From Planococcus citri (Eukaryota; Arthropoda; Insecta; Hemiptera; Pseudococcidae), in assembly GCF_950023065.1 (NCBI RefSeq), contig NC_088679.1:33046001-33110000 (forward strand): a DNA stretch of 64,000 bases, given 5' to 3'. This document shows positions 13,801 through 24,600 of this stretch, one piece after another. Below the pieces are notes generated by a model. The model worked only from the letters and a program-made list of their open reading frames with translations. It was not told the origin of the DNA and did no database searches. Positions within the stretch are counted from its first letter, which is position 1; every line of letters starts with the position of its first letter. Both the position numbers and the translations under genes were made by a program.

Positions 13801-16800
13801 GGTTTTGGAGGTTTTAGACTATGCTATTTTCAAACAAACTCAAGAGGTTCCCTTGTTAGTTGAACATTTTTGCCAAGCTAGATTTTCTATATCCATTTAT
13901 AAGTATTTCTTCCTTTTTTGAACCCCTTGAGCGTGTGATTTTATAATTTACAGAAGAATTAATTACCTACGAAGTTGAAAATTTCTGTTAGCGTAATTCT
14001 TTTCATGTCATATGTATGTCAGATTAGGAAATTGAATGGAAAAAATCTATGTTTTTTTTTTAATCGGACGGAGCTTAGAAAATAATTCCTCTTAATTGAA
14101 GGTATTTAAGCTTCTGATTCTGCTCCAAAGAAAAACTAAAAGCTTCAACTTGAAAAAAAAAATATTCAACATTTTTTGTAACAATATGGCATGCTTTTTC
14201 CCAAAAAAATTTCTTCGCTTATTTTATTTTATTTTATTTTTTTGAGGGAACAGATGCCATTAAAATGTCATTTTTAGTGTAGGTATTTTTTAAATTCTAG
14301 CAATGATGGAGCTTTTTTGAGAAATGTTTTCTATTGCTCCCACTTTTGTCAAATAACATTCCACTTTTTTGTGAAATACCTATCTACCACTCACCTCCTT
14401 CACCTCCTTCCTCCATCAATTTTTTGGGTGATTAATCTCTTCGTTTAATTTCACAGGAAGAAAGAAATAACCGCACGATGATGATGACAACTCATCTTAT
14501 GGATGAAGCGGACTTGCTCGGTGATCGAGTGGCTATCCTCAGTAATGGTCAATTGAAATGCGTAGGCACGCCATTCATGTTGAAGAAACAGTACGGCTAC
14601 GGTTACACGCTGAGCTTGGTTAAAAAGATACCAGATTTAAATCTGGATAAAGTGACCTCATTCTTGAAAGCTCACAACAACGGTGTTGAATTAGTTGCAA
14701 ATATGGAAACCGAAGTTAAATTCAAGTTGGACGACTCGGATAAAATGTCCATGTTGTTGAGCGAATTATCAAATAAACATAACGATTTAGGAATTAAAGA
14801 ATATGGCATTTCGTTGACCACTTTAGAAGATGTTTATATGAGGTAAATAATAAATTAATTATTTAGAGTAGGTTGAAGTTTTTTTATACATGTGATAGGT
14901 TCATTTGTAGGCTTAGACCTATTACTTTATCGTCAATTGTTCGCATAATTTTATGTTTTGTTTTTTTTTCTAGGGTTATCAACATGGAAGATGAACTAGA
15001 TCGCGTGAAAATCGGTAACGTAGATGAAGGCTACGTCAACCCTTGTAATATAAGTGATAAAATACCAGATTCTCGGATCGATTTACCAGAATCATTGAAA
15101 CCTACCTCGAAAAGTAATTATTATCATTAGTAATTAGCAAGTTATATGTAGTTTTTTTTTTCAAATTGCAATTAATATTTCAATTTTTAATTTTTTTTCA
15201 AAGGTACCGTTGATACTCATGTCAAATGGACCAAACAATTCGGAGCGATGGTTCATAAAAAATATATTATATCTAGAAAAGGCTGGCGATTGCATTTGAT
15301 TCAGCTGTTAACCACGTTCGTCTTTCTATTAATTGCCACCGCTGTTACGGAAGCTTGGAGAGGAAGTACTGACTTGCCACCGTTGAATTTAACATTGAAA
15401 GTAAGAAGATTAAGTTATAAAATTAGTTTTTTTTTAATGACTAATCTGTGTGTATACTAATTATGCGTTCGATTGACTCGAAAGAATTACAGAAATCCGG
15501 TTATTATCGCTAGTGAAAATACGGGTAATGGACATCAGATTTTCGAATCGATAAAAAACACAGCTCGACGAGAGAATGCTGAAGTGATTCTTAAACAAAA
15601 TGCATCAGAATCTTTCGACGACTACTTATTAGATATGGTAAGCTGGGTTCAAAAGTGATACCTATACTTGCTAGGGTACTGGCTGTGTAGGGTTCCTATT
15701 GTCGAAATTCTCTACGAAATATTTCTAATCCTAAACCTAATTTTATTCTAGTACAAAGATCGATTAGAAGTGATCAACGAACGTTACATATTCGGAGCCG
15801 AAATCGATAACAAATTCAATAATAATTTAATCAGACTTCATTTCAACAACCAACCATTTCACTCATTTGCAACGGCCTTATCTACCATCCAAAACGCGAT
15901 CATAAAAACAGTCAGTGGCGAAAAATATTCGCTCACTTTTGTCAATCAACCTTTACCATACGTGCCGGAAGAAAAAGTAAGTATTTTTTTTACCTTCTTC
16001 TAACGAAAGTACAAGTAAGACGTAAGTTGACTAATATTTTAAAATATTCGTTCTGTTACACAGATCAAGAAATTAGAAGGCGGTAGTAATTTCGGATTCC
16101 AAATGGGTTTCAATACCGGTTTCGCGCACGCCTTCATCTGCGCTACGTTCATCGTGCTTATTATGAAAGAACAAGAAACCGGAGCTAAGCATTTGCAATT
16201 TATTTCCGGTGTCAAGCCGTCTGCGTACTGGAGTGCTTCGGTGTTATGGGATTCGTTCATGTATATGATATCGATGTTCATCATCATAGCGTATTTGTTC
16301 TATCATCAAGATGCCGCATTCTCCGACAACGAACAGCTTGGTACTGAACCCGTATGTTCGTTTTATGCATGTATCGTTACAATGTTCCGTACTTTGTGTA
16401 ATCATTTGCACGAAAATTATCAGCGGAACAGGCTCACTAGGGGATTGAGTAGGCAATTTTATCAACGTGGGGATATTTTGGTCGTTGGTGGTCTCCTCGT
16501 AGTGATAGATAGGCAACTTGATTCACGTAAATGTAGAAAAATTGGAGGATTTGGACCAAATTCAGTAGAGATCTTCATTTTGAATTGTGAATTTCAAGAA
16601 ACATACTGATAAAATTCGAGATATTTTTGGCTATTTTTCTTAATTTTTTAAAATTGGCAATAATGACCAAACAATTGGCATCACTGCATTCCAAAATATT
16701 TATTATTTACCCACTTTCAGAAATTATATCTTTTGATGTTTCTGCTTGATAAATTAAATGTAAAATATTTCAAAAGAGAACATTTTCAAAAAACCATTTC

Positions 16801-19800
16801 CCCCACAAATAAGAAATTTTCAAATTTTTCAACCACACAATGGAATCCTAAAAGTGGTCTTGGATTTCGTTGGCAATGGTCTAGTTCGGCGCAGAATCTC
16901 AAATACATACAATGTTTCGGAACCAGACAATTTTTCCCAAAATTAGTGGTGTAAAGATTAAAGCGAAAAAACCACGAATTTTTAAAAAATGTCCCCTTTT
17001 TTGAGGACCCATGTTTCCCCCCCCCCCTCAGAAGCATGTCCAGAGCTACAAAAATTTTTGAGTAAATTTCAACTCAGAATGAAGTTCTCGATCCCCTAAA
17101 TTTGATCAAAATTTTCAAACGTTTTTATTTCGTGATCCATTCCAATGCGACGTTGTCAAGTTTAGGTTTTGTTTGAAAATTTCAAATTTGTCGTAGAATG
17201 TGCGCAGTTTGATTTAATTTGAGTGATTTGTTTGCAAAAATTTTATCTGTTTTGATTCTACATTTTGGTATAAAAAAGGTGTCGAATACTGTAAGGAATT
17301 TGGGCGACTCCAGTGACTCGTGAAAAAGTACATATAATACGCATATATACATACAACGTTGCCAAGTATAATTTTTGAATGAAAAATTGGAACAAAATAT
17401 TTAGATACCTAGTTAGTTACTCACTCATATAGTTTATATCATTTTTAAAATATCAGCTGGATACTTGGAACTATTGACTCCTCGTCCAGACCAATATTTT
17501 AAAACATATTTTTTTATGTTATTTCAGTTCAAGTTGCTGTATTGTTGGCATCATACGTTTGGGCAATCATTCCTGTGGTGAATTTGGCTTCGTATTTATT
17601 TACTAAACCTTCCATTGCTTTTATGAAGACTTCTTTGCTCGGAATTTTAACTGGTATGGCCGTAACTTTGAAGTAAATAATATAAAAATACAACAATATA
17701 TGTATAGTTAGGCCATAATTTTTTTATTTTTTGTTCAGGATGCAGTATATTTGTGATTGTGTTAATCCTGGAAATCAGGCCTTTGTTTTTGGTGGACGAG
17801 GCGAACAGTGTGGAATCTGTGATGACGTGGTTCCCACATTACATTTTATGCCAAGGGTTGAAAAACATTTACCTGAATCATGGTCAAAAAGCAATTTACA
17901 GAAATAAAGGTAGATACTTCCCTAATTTATATTATTCTCCATTGATGAAGTAATGCTAATAAAACACGAGTATCTTGTAATTGTTTGATGTATTTTTAAA
18001 GGTCTCGATTATCCTGGAAATTTTGCTTGGAAAAAACCTGGAATTGGGAGGAATTTATTCACACTTTTCATCATCGGTTTAGTGTTCAATCTCACGCTTT
18101 TGAGTTTAGAAAATATAAAACATAAATTGAAAAAGTTATATAGCATCATATATAAATATTGGACACATAATATGAGAAAGAATCCTGGCACGAGTAAGTA
18201 CCCTACTGCTTCATTTTGGCTTATTTTATCGAAGTATAATTATTAGCTGGAACATTTTTTGAAAAATTCAATCGATTTCAGATATTGAAACTGAACTCAA
18301 ACTGTGCACCATGTTCGATGACGCAGATGTAACGTCTGAGAAAATTATCGTCGAAAAATCCTCTAAATTGGATCATATTGTGATAATGAAGTAAGTGTGC
18401 CCATTTCGTTCAATTCTAAGTACCTATAAGTACCTACTACTGTATATAGTTTATTGATTTTTAATCTTTTTTTTTTCAATAGAAATGTTACCAAAAAATA
18501 TGGCAACTTTACCGCCGTGAAATCGTTGAATTTAGCTTTACATACTCACGAATGTTTTGCCCTTCTTGGATCCAATGGAGCTGGTAAAACTACGACGTTT
18601 AAAATGTTGACTACTAAAATTGATATGACAAGCGGATCAATTGACATTTGCTCGATGGATATTGTACGAGAAAGATCGAAGGTACCCAAAATGATTAACA
18701 TTTTAACTTGACTTACCTATTAATATTAGAGAAGTAAAAATTAAAATCGTAAATTGGCATCGAGTTTTTCAGAAGAAAAAAAAAATTAAAAATATGAGTC
18801 TCTTGCTATTTATAAATTGTAGAAAAAAGTTCTCGAGTAAAGACCTGTTATTTTTTCCCATTACGAGTAATTTTTCATGAAATTTGCAAATTATGAGGAA
18901 TTAATTTCAGCTTTCTTCTTTATTTTCTTCAAATTTTCACAAACAATTAAAAATAATATGAATACTTTGATCCAGGTACGAAAAGTAATCGGTTATTGTC
19001 CGCAACAAGACGCTTTACTAGAAAAACTAACTTGTCGAGAAACTATGAAAATGTTCTGTACCCTTCGAGGAATACCAAAAGACGAGCACGACTTAGTCAT
19101 TTCGCAGCTCTCGCAGCGATTAGTTTTTTATAAATTTTTAGACGTTGAAGCTGGTAGAAACAGGTGAGCAGCAAAATATTTTCAATTGCTAAATTTCTCA
19201 ATTCGTGTATGAAAATTTAATCTCAAAATACGAATTATTCGAATAATAGTGGTGGAAATCAGCGAAAATTAAGCACTGCCATTGCGATGATCGGCGACCC
19301 GCCGGTTATATTATTAGACGAGCCTACGTCCGGTATGGATCCAGAAGCTCGAAGGCATTTGTGGAATGTAATAAAAGAAGAACGAGAAAGAGGGAAATGT
19401 ATCATCATTACTACCCACAGGTAAATGAAACGAAATAATAGGATACTGTAAATGTCTAAGCACATTTAAACATCTCTCTAAAGGCCTAACGACGTAAAAG
19501 TTAACACGTTCGTTTTAATTATTACAGTTTAGAAGAATGCGAAGTCTTATGTACCAGATTAGCCATTATGGTTGAAGGTGAAATACGGTGTTTAGGCTCG
19601 GTTCAACATCTTAAAAATAAATTCGCTTCCGGTTACAAATTACACGTCAAATTTCCTCCCAATAAACAACAAAATATCAAAGTTTTCATATCTAGTAATT
19701 TAACAGGTACGTGCGTGTGATTTCGGTTGCAGATTTATTCGATAGTAGGCATTTACGACTAAATCATTTGTTATTTCTCGTACATTTTCATTTCTTTTTT

Positions 19801-20080
19801 GTAAATTTGTAGGAAGTTCAGTTCACGAAGAATTCGAAGGTATGATACTGTTCCACATTCCAATAAATATTTCATGTTCGAGTGTTTTCTCGGCCATGGA
19901 AACGGCCAAAAAATTAGCTTTAATCGAAGATTACTCTATTCAACAGACCAGTTTAGAACAGGTGAGGTCTCCAGAGATATTCAATTTGTGTTTTTTTTTT
20001 CAATCAGATCTTAAATTGACTCTTTTTTTATTATTATTCATTTCCAGGTTTTCACTAAAGTGACGAAGAAAGTTTGTTGA
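4805..20080 (+). CDS. ABCA3: ABCA-subfamily full-length ABC lipid transporter, ABCA3-like (27 exons)
   Basis: ATP-driven membrane lipid exporter family. Exons: 4805-5025, 5175-5287, 5863-6005, 7290-7443, 7686-7948, 8027-8261, 8360-8533, 8621-8802, 11578-11788, 11948-12102, 12233-12460, 14457-14842, 14974-15113, 15204-15400, 15485-15637, 15752-15976, 16064-16340, 17528-17653, 17739-17909, 18002-18193, 18282-18390, 18483-18681, 18976-19163, 19250-19420, 19528-19706, 19813-19961, 20048-20080. All phases join to 4974 nt (1657 aa), the usual ABCA size. An N-terminal membrane helix precedes a large extracellular loop and a helix bundle. NBD1 has Walker A GHNGAGKSS (~551-559), signature LSGGYKRKLS (~650) and Walker B VVLLDEP (~670). 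NBD2 has GSNGAGKTT (~1381), signature SGGNQRKLS (~1481) and ILLDEPTSG (~1502). The C-terminus has the family SLEQVF motif. NBD1 reads TSRMDP where TSGMDP is usual. A likely poly(A) signal is at 21023-21028. Weak donor: GTACTG at 16341. Confidence 0.93.
8803..11577. other. ABCA intron 8, hosting the nested CDC50 gene
   Basis: This 2.8-kb intron runs from a GTATGT donor at 8803 to a TTTTCAG acceptor at 11577. Besides the minus-strand CDC50-family gene at 10171-11184 it holds AT-rich sequence with no other recognisable feature. It is one of the longest introns of the transporter gene; most others are 70-1200 bp. Confidence 0.8.
10171..11184 (-). CDS. TMEM30A: CDC50/LEM3/TMEM30-family protein (P4-ATPase flippase beta subunit), intronless
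   Basis: CDC50 proteins pair with P4-ATPases, help them leave the ER and are needed for phospholipid flipping. This single-exon frame encodes 337 aa from the ATG at 11184 (MSDYENPF). An open extension to about 11352 lacks another ATG. Membrane helices lie at about residues 29-50 and near the C-terminus, flanking a large ectodomain with several NxT/S sites and paired cysteines. Family hallmarks seen in order: FYQNHRSY, CEPF, PIAPCGAIANSMFND, FRNPPGN, ENEDFIVWM and YRRV. The length is close to animal CDC50A (~360 aa). It lies wholly within ABCA intron 8 on the opposite strand. No introns suggests a retrocopy, but I see no poly(A) tract after the stop, and the frame is undamaged, so it looks functional rather than a pseudogene. 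Expression is unknown. Confidence 0.9.
   Translation of the reverse strand: MSDYENPFHKFFHQTLPSWHPNLTIKNTIPVFLVSGVLLLAIGIVIIFIFRNVHEVSVDYTYCYSKNNTQNKTCADIIGSSTLMTCYCEVNFTIDTDIAGPVFVYYALTRFYQNHRSYISSKDNKQLLGQLKPNVSVDCEPFAYYTKDGVRTPIAPCGAIANSMFNDQLDFEMRNGTKVPLIKKNITWPIMKMNKFRNPPGNLTDAFATFAKPKNWQKNIWELDLEDPSNNGFENEDFIVWMQPATLSSFKKIYRRVNHTNGYTDGLPKGEYVLKVNYSFPTAIFNGTKSLVIANTSIFGTSNYFLAIIYIFTGLICLVTTVVFYIVQNKYSEYTDD
12597..13855. repeat. Complete long-inverted-repeat (foldback) element in ABCA intron 11
   Basis: The element opens with CAAGGGAACCTCTTGAGG and closes with its near-exact inverse (GAGGTTCCCTTG). The two arms are inverted copies of each other for more than 400 bp, through blocks containing TCTGGAGCCTCCAGCGC, AACTCGTTAAACAGGTCGAG and their complements. 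The left arm lacks about 45 bp that is present in the copy at 53474. The centre carries direct ~300-bp subrepeats (units near 13140 and 13440). It has no transposase frame, so it would be a non-autonomous DNA-transposon-like or foldback repeat. Flanks show no clear target duplication. Confidence 0.75.
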
Positions 20081-21030
20081 CAGTCTAAGTCTGTTTTTTT
20101 GTAACAATTTGTGATCGCGTTCAAGTCTACGTGTTTTTTTTTCTAAGCTTAAATGACAATTCGAAAGAGGGATTTTTAATCGAACGAAACCAGAAAACGA
20201 CTCTACTGGCATTTATTTAATGTAATTTTTATAAGTTTTTTTTTCATTTTTTTCAGTACTTCGTGAATTTATAAGTAAATTGAGATTCATATTTTCAGAC
20301 GTTTTGTTAATATTATAGTTACCAGATATTTTTATACTGAAACGAACGAATTTTTCGAAGCATTTTAAGTGTATTTGTAAGATTACCTATGTCGATTTAT
20401 AATGTGTTTTTTTTCTATTTTTTATAATTTTTTTTTTCATTCGAATGTGATTGTGTTTAAAATAATATTAATTACCGACATGTATGAAAATCAACGGCGA
20501 TGCGTTTCACATTTTGTAAATCGTGTTCCAACTTCATAAATAGTCAATTATTTTTAATATCTTGTAAATATGAAAAGAAAGAACGAAACGCATATGTTTT
20601 TTTAGACTGATTTTCTTTCATTTTCAAGTCCTAAGTTTTTAATTTTTTTTTTTTAATTCTTCTTATTTATTTACTTATTTATTTCATTTTTATATTTCGA
20701 GTCTTTTTTTGATCGCGCGAATACCGGTAAAGTGTAAAAAAAATGGTAATTACGCGAATTATGTTTTTTTATTCATTTTTTGTACCTATCGAACGAAATC
20801 ATTTTGATTATTTCTATTATAATGTGACAACACCGAATCGTATGTTTGGTGAGATATTCTGTTACGAATTTCGTTTGCTCAATGTTTCTTTTTTTTTGTC
20901 CTCATACCATATTTTTCATGTGTGTTATTTTTTTTATTTTATTTTATTGTGTAATTAGAATTATGCGTTTTAATAATCATGTATTTATTTTTTGTGTCAT
21001 TTAGTTTGGTAATGAAAAACTAAATAAATT
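20081..21030 (+). other. Probable 3' UTR of the ABCA gene
   Basis: T-rich non-coding sequence follows the stop codon at 20078-20080. The first good AATAAA (21023-21028) lies about 945 bases downstream, so a 3' UTR close to 1 kb is inferred. The last 50 or so bases fall inside the segmental duplication; in the second copy the same position reads AGATGAA and the signal is lost. Confidence 0.5.
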
Positions 21031-21678
21031 GTTTGTGTGTATTGTTTGTACTTTGCATTGATTTTAATTTTGAACAGATTGTTATTTTTTCGTTGATAAA
21101 TTGATAATGAATGCCCCTGCAAAAACATACCATGGGCTATCCGAGAAAAAATTTTCAATCCGAATCCGGCTATAAAACAATGAAACAAGTCGTTTTTAAA
21201 ATACACAATTGTTTGGTCTTTAATACCCCTACCTACTCATTTTAGACAATTTTTTTACATTTTACAAAAAAAAATCTGAAAGCTGCAGCATAGACTTGAA
21301 AAAAGATTTTTAATGCAGCTGTTTTATTAGACTATTAAGTATTTTTTTAAAGAAAAAAATAAACCAGCTTATAAAAAATTCATTTCTGATGATAGAATAC
21401 CTCAAGTTAGGTACATACTTATTAATTTAAAACAAAAAAACAAGAAAACAAACAAACAAACAGAAACATTCAAATCGTGTGCAGGTTTATAATAATTGTT
21501 ATTTTTCAGCTATGTATTTTTCAAAAAGTATGTAGGTACCTACTTTTTTGAATCGATTGAGGATAGTAAAAATACATTTTTATGCCTTCGAATGAGGTTT
21601 CTCGTAAGATTTTTTCCATTCTTTCAAATGTTTCAAATTCTGCTAATCTTGCTGGTGATGTATTTGGTACACCTGTAC

Positions 21679-24600
21679 TTATTGTTGGTGCAACTCATCT
21701 TCTTTACTATGATGATTCTGCCACTTCTCTTGGTTATGTAGACGTTGCATTTTTTCTTCTTGGTTTCTATCACATGATACTTGCTGATCGTATTGCTCTT
21801 TTTCTTTTTCATCTTGTTTCAGTTCAGGTTTCTTGTTCTCGTTGTTTTTATCTCGTCCATTATTCGTACTCGCCGTTTTTGTACTCTCAAGTTCGCAAAA
21901 GTCATCCGGGAATCCGTAATATTTCTGAATTGGCAGCGAGTGCCAAAATTTACGGTTACCGTAGTTGTCATTTTTTTTCAAATACATACGATAAGGATTT
22001 TCAAACTGCAAATAATAAGCCTCATCTCCGGTTTTGGGTTGTGGCAACCAGCCTAACTTATCAGCAACTGAAGGTTTACTGAAACAGATGAAAAATTATT
22101 CATAATCTTGAGGTAGTGTTTATACAGTAGGTAGGTCTTATGATGAATTTCAATCTGTCTGTAATCAAATTTTGTAAAAATTTTAAAAGTTTACTATACC
22201 AACCCATCAACCATGAAGGAATAGTACAATTCTGTCATGAAATCTACCATGGCTTTATCTTTTTTACTTAAACGTATTTTCTTATCAAACGCACTATCGA
22301 AAATAACATATAAACTGGCATCGGTGTGAGAAGCGCCTACAAAAAACAAAGGATAAAATTATTATAGATAGGTATATTTCCATTAAATGGATAGATTTCG
22401 TTGGATGGTTTCACAACAAAATCACTTACCATAATCTTTATTCGACTGTACAAGTGAAAGAAATATGCTGGTGCTGAACACGCCTCGGTAGCAATCGCGA
22501 AAATTATACACTGGCATATTAGAATGTTTGGCAAATTGTAGCCATTGTGTGTATGATCCTTCAGAAATAAGCGCATCAGTTACCATCTAAAAGACATTTT
22601 TGAAATATTCAATCAATTCTTTTTTTTAATGAATTTCCAAACGATTTATGCAGTTAAATTTCATGATTTTTGATTATTAATATTTTAATAAAAAGATAGA
22701 TAGGTATAGGTACGTATCTGATTTTGAATTTTAAAATTCATATTATTCGATCAACGAAATGTCAGACTTGAGTTATGAAAAATGATGGACAATTCATGTT
22801 ATAAGCAACAATACTTACCTACCATTGACGATTCGTTCAAACAACAAATCAAAACACATATGTACTTAAGTACATACAACCAATAACCTGTTTTGATTTT
22901 TAATTCAATTAGCTATATGTACTTAGGTACTTACAGACTTGAAACCACGTTCATTAAGTGACATTAAGCCATCTCCAAAATACTCTTGTTTAATTGCTTC
23001 GGAAGTGTTTTTAAAAAGATGAGGTGGCATCGTATGATAAAAATCCAACATGTATTTCAAATTTTTTCTGTAAGTCAAGTCCATAACTTCCATCAAGCCA
23101 GGAACAGCCATGAAATCTAAAAAGAAAACCAACTTTGTAAATTCGAGTTATTAAACATCAATAATTTTAAAATAGGTGACGTCATTTTCGATACATGTTT
23201 ACATACAAGCCAATATATTCCCTTCATACTCCGTTTCTATATGGAGAATTGGCACATTCTGAGCTAAGTCTCCATCAGCAAGAGCTTTTATAGGTGTTTT
23301 TGACAACAATGCACCTTTGTGGCATATTTCTATAGTACTTCCGTAGACTTCAAGCGGTAAAATAAATAATTTCTAGAAATACAAAATAAGAGTAGTAGAT
23401 ACAGCTATTCTATTAGAAATGTTCTGAGCAAATCAATAGGTTAAAAAATAGGCTAGGTGTTATATGTATATATACTCACTCGAAACTGCAATTCAAGGTC
23501 AAAAAATATGTACGAATTTTTTAGTTTTAAACATTCAACCATTTCTTTGGAATTTTTAGTTGGGCAATTTAACTGATTAGCGACCGTCTTAGCAAGTTCC
23601 TTTCCTTCAGCGTGAAAAGCGATGATAGTGAAACTATTGAAACTGGACGCAATTACACGATGAAATAGGCCTGAGAATAAATCATATTAGACGTATAATT
23701 TTTTCCTGTTCAGGAACAGCTGTCAGGTGGAATTAAATTAAGGAATAACTATTTATTTTGAAAAATAATAAAATACTTACCTCCTCTCCTCCTTTCCATA
23801 CAGCCCAGTGGCCAATTGCAATTTTTGGGGTATAAAAATTTGGTACAATGCATAAGGATCCCCCCCTTCCCAATTTGAATATGAGGGTCATTCGCCAAAC
23901 CCCATAGGAGAGGCACAGGACTCACAAGAGGGTTCGAAGAGGGATTCCCCCCACCCATTTTTTAAAAATTTGGTCACGAGACCATTCATCGGTGTTATTT
24001 TCATATTATTCAACCCCGGTGAGTTGAAGATGTCATTGCTTTCAAGATCCAAGGGAGGGGGTGTCTTAAATTTGAGTTTTTTCAACTCAGGATTTTGCAT
24101 TTTTTTCTCCCTCAAAAATACCCCAAGAAAGCCTAGCGAGGGCACAGGTTGTTTTTGCTATAGAGGTAGTCTCTAGGTAGTAGCTCGGGTCATCAAGAGG
24201 AGCCAGTCCCAGCTGTATTCTGCGCGTCCATCGTTGGGCGGGGTGGTAACATGTTGCTGTTTGATGAACTTGGAATTGATAAACATGGCAAAAGCAGAAT
24301 TCTCCAGTTAGTGGAATGACGGGGAGGAGTGGCAAGCCGAAGGCCACACCATCTACATAAATATGGATTAAGAACAAGAATGCATAAGAGCTGCAGAACA
24401 CCAACAACTCACTCATTCCAGCCCCAGACAAGCACAAGAGCTTCAGAGTGAGAAGGCAAACACCAGCGCCTCAAAACTGGAAAATTTGGCTAAGGGAGTA
24501 AACCCTAACACCATTACATTTCCCTAGAATTATATGGACATCAATTTAGCAATGGCCCTATATCTCTGTCATCAGGCTGATCCTCATCCGCCAAGAGAGC

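Noticed and set aside
16103..16609. Long plus-strand frame extending past 16340
   Set aside because: The first part is ABCA exon 17; the rest reads into intron 17. A GTACTG donor at 16341 joins in phase to the exon at 17528, which supplies the expected membrane helices.
21582..22082. 166-codon plus-strand open frame, repeated at 31393-31893
   Set aside because: It is exactly antisense to the last exon of CE-A and CE-B. Its conservation is explained by the segmental duplication, and it has no family resemblance or splice context of its own.
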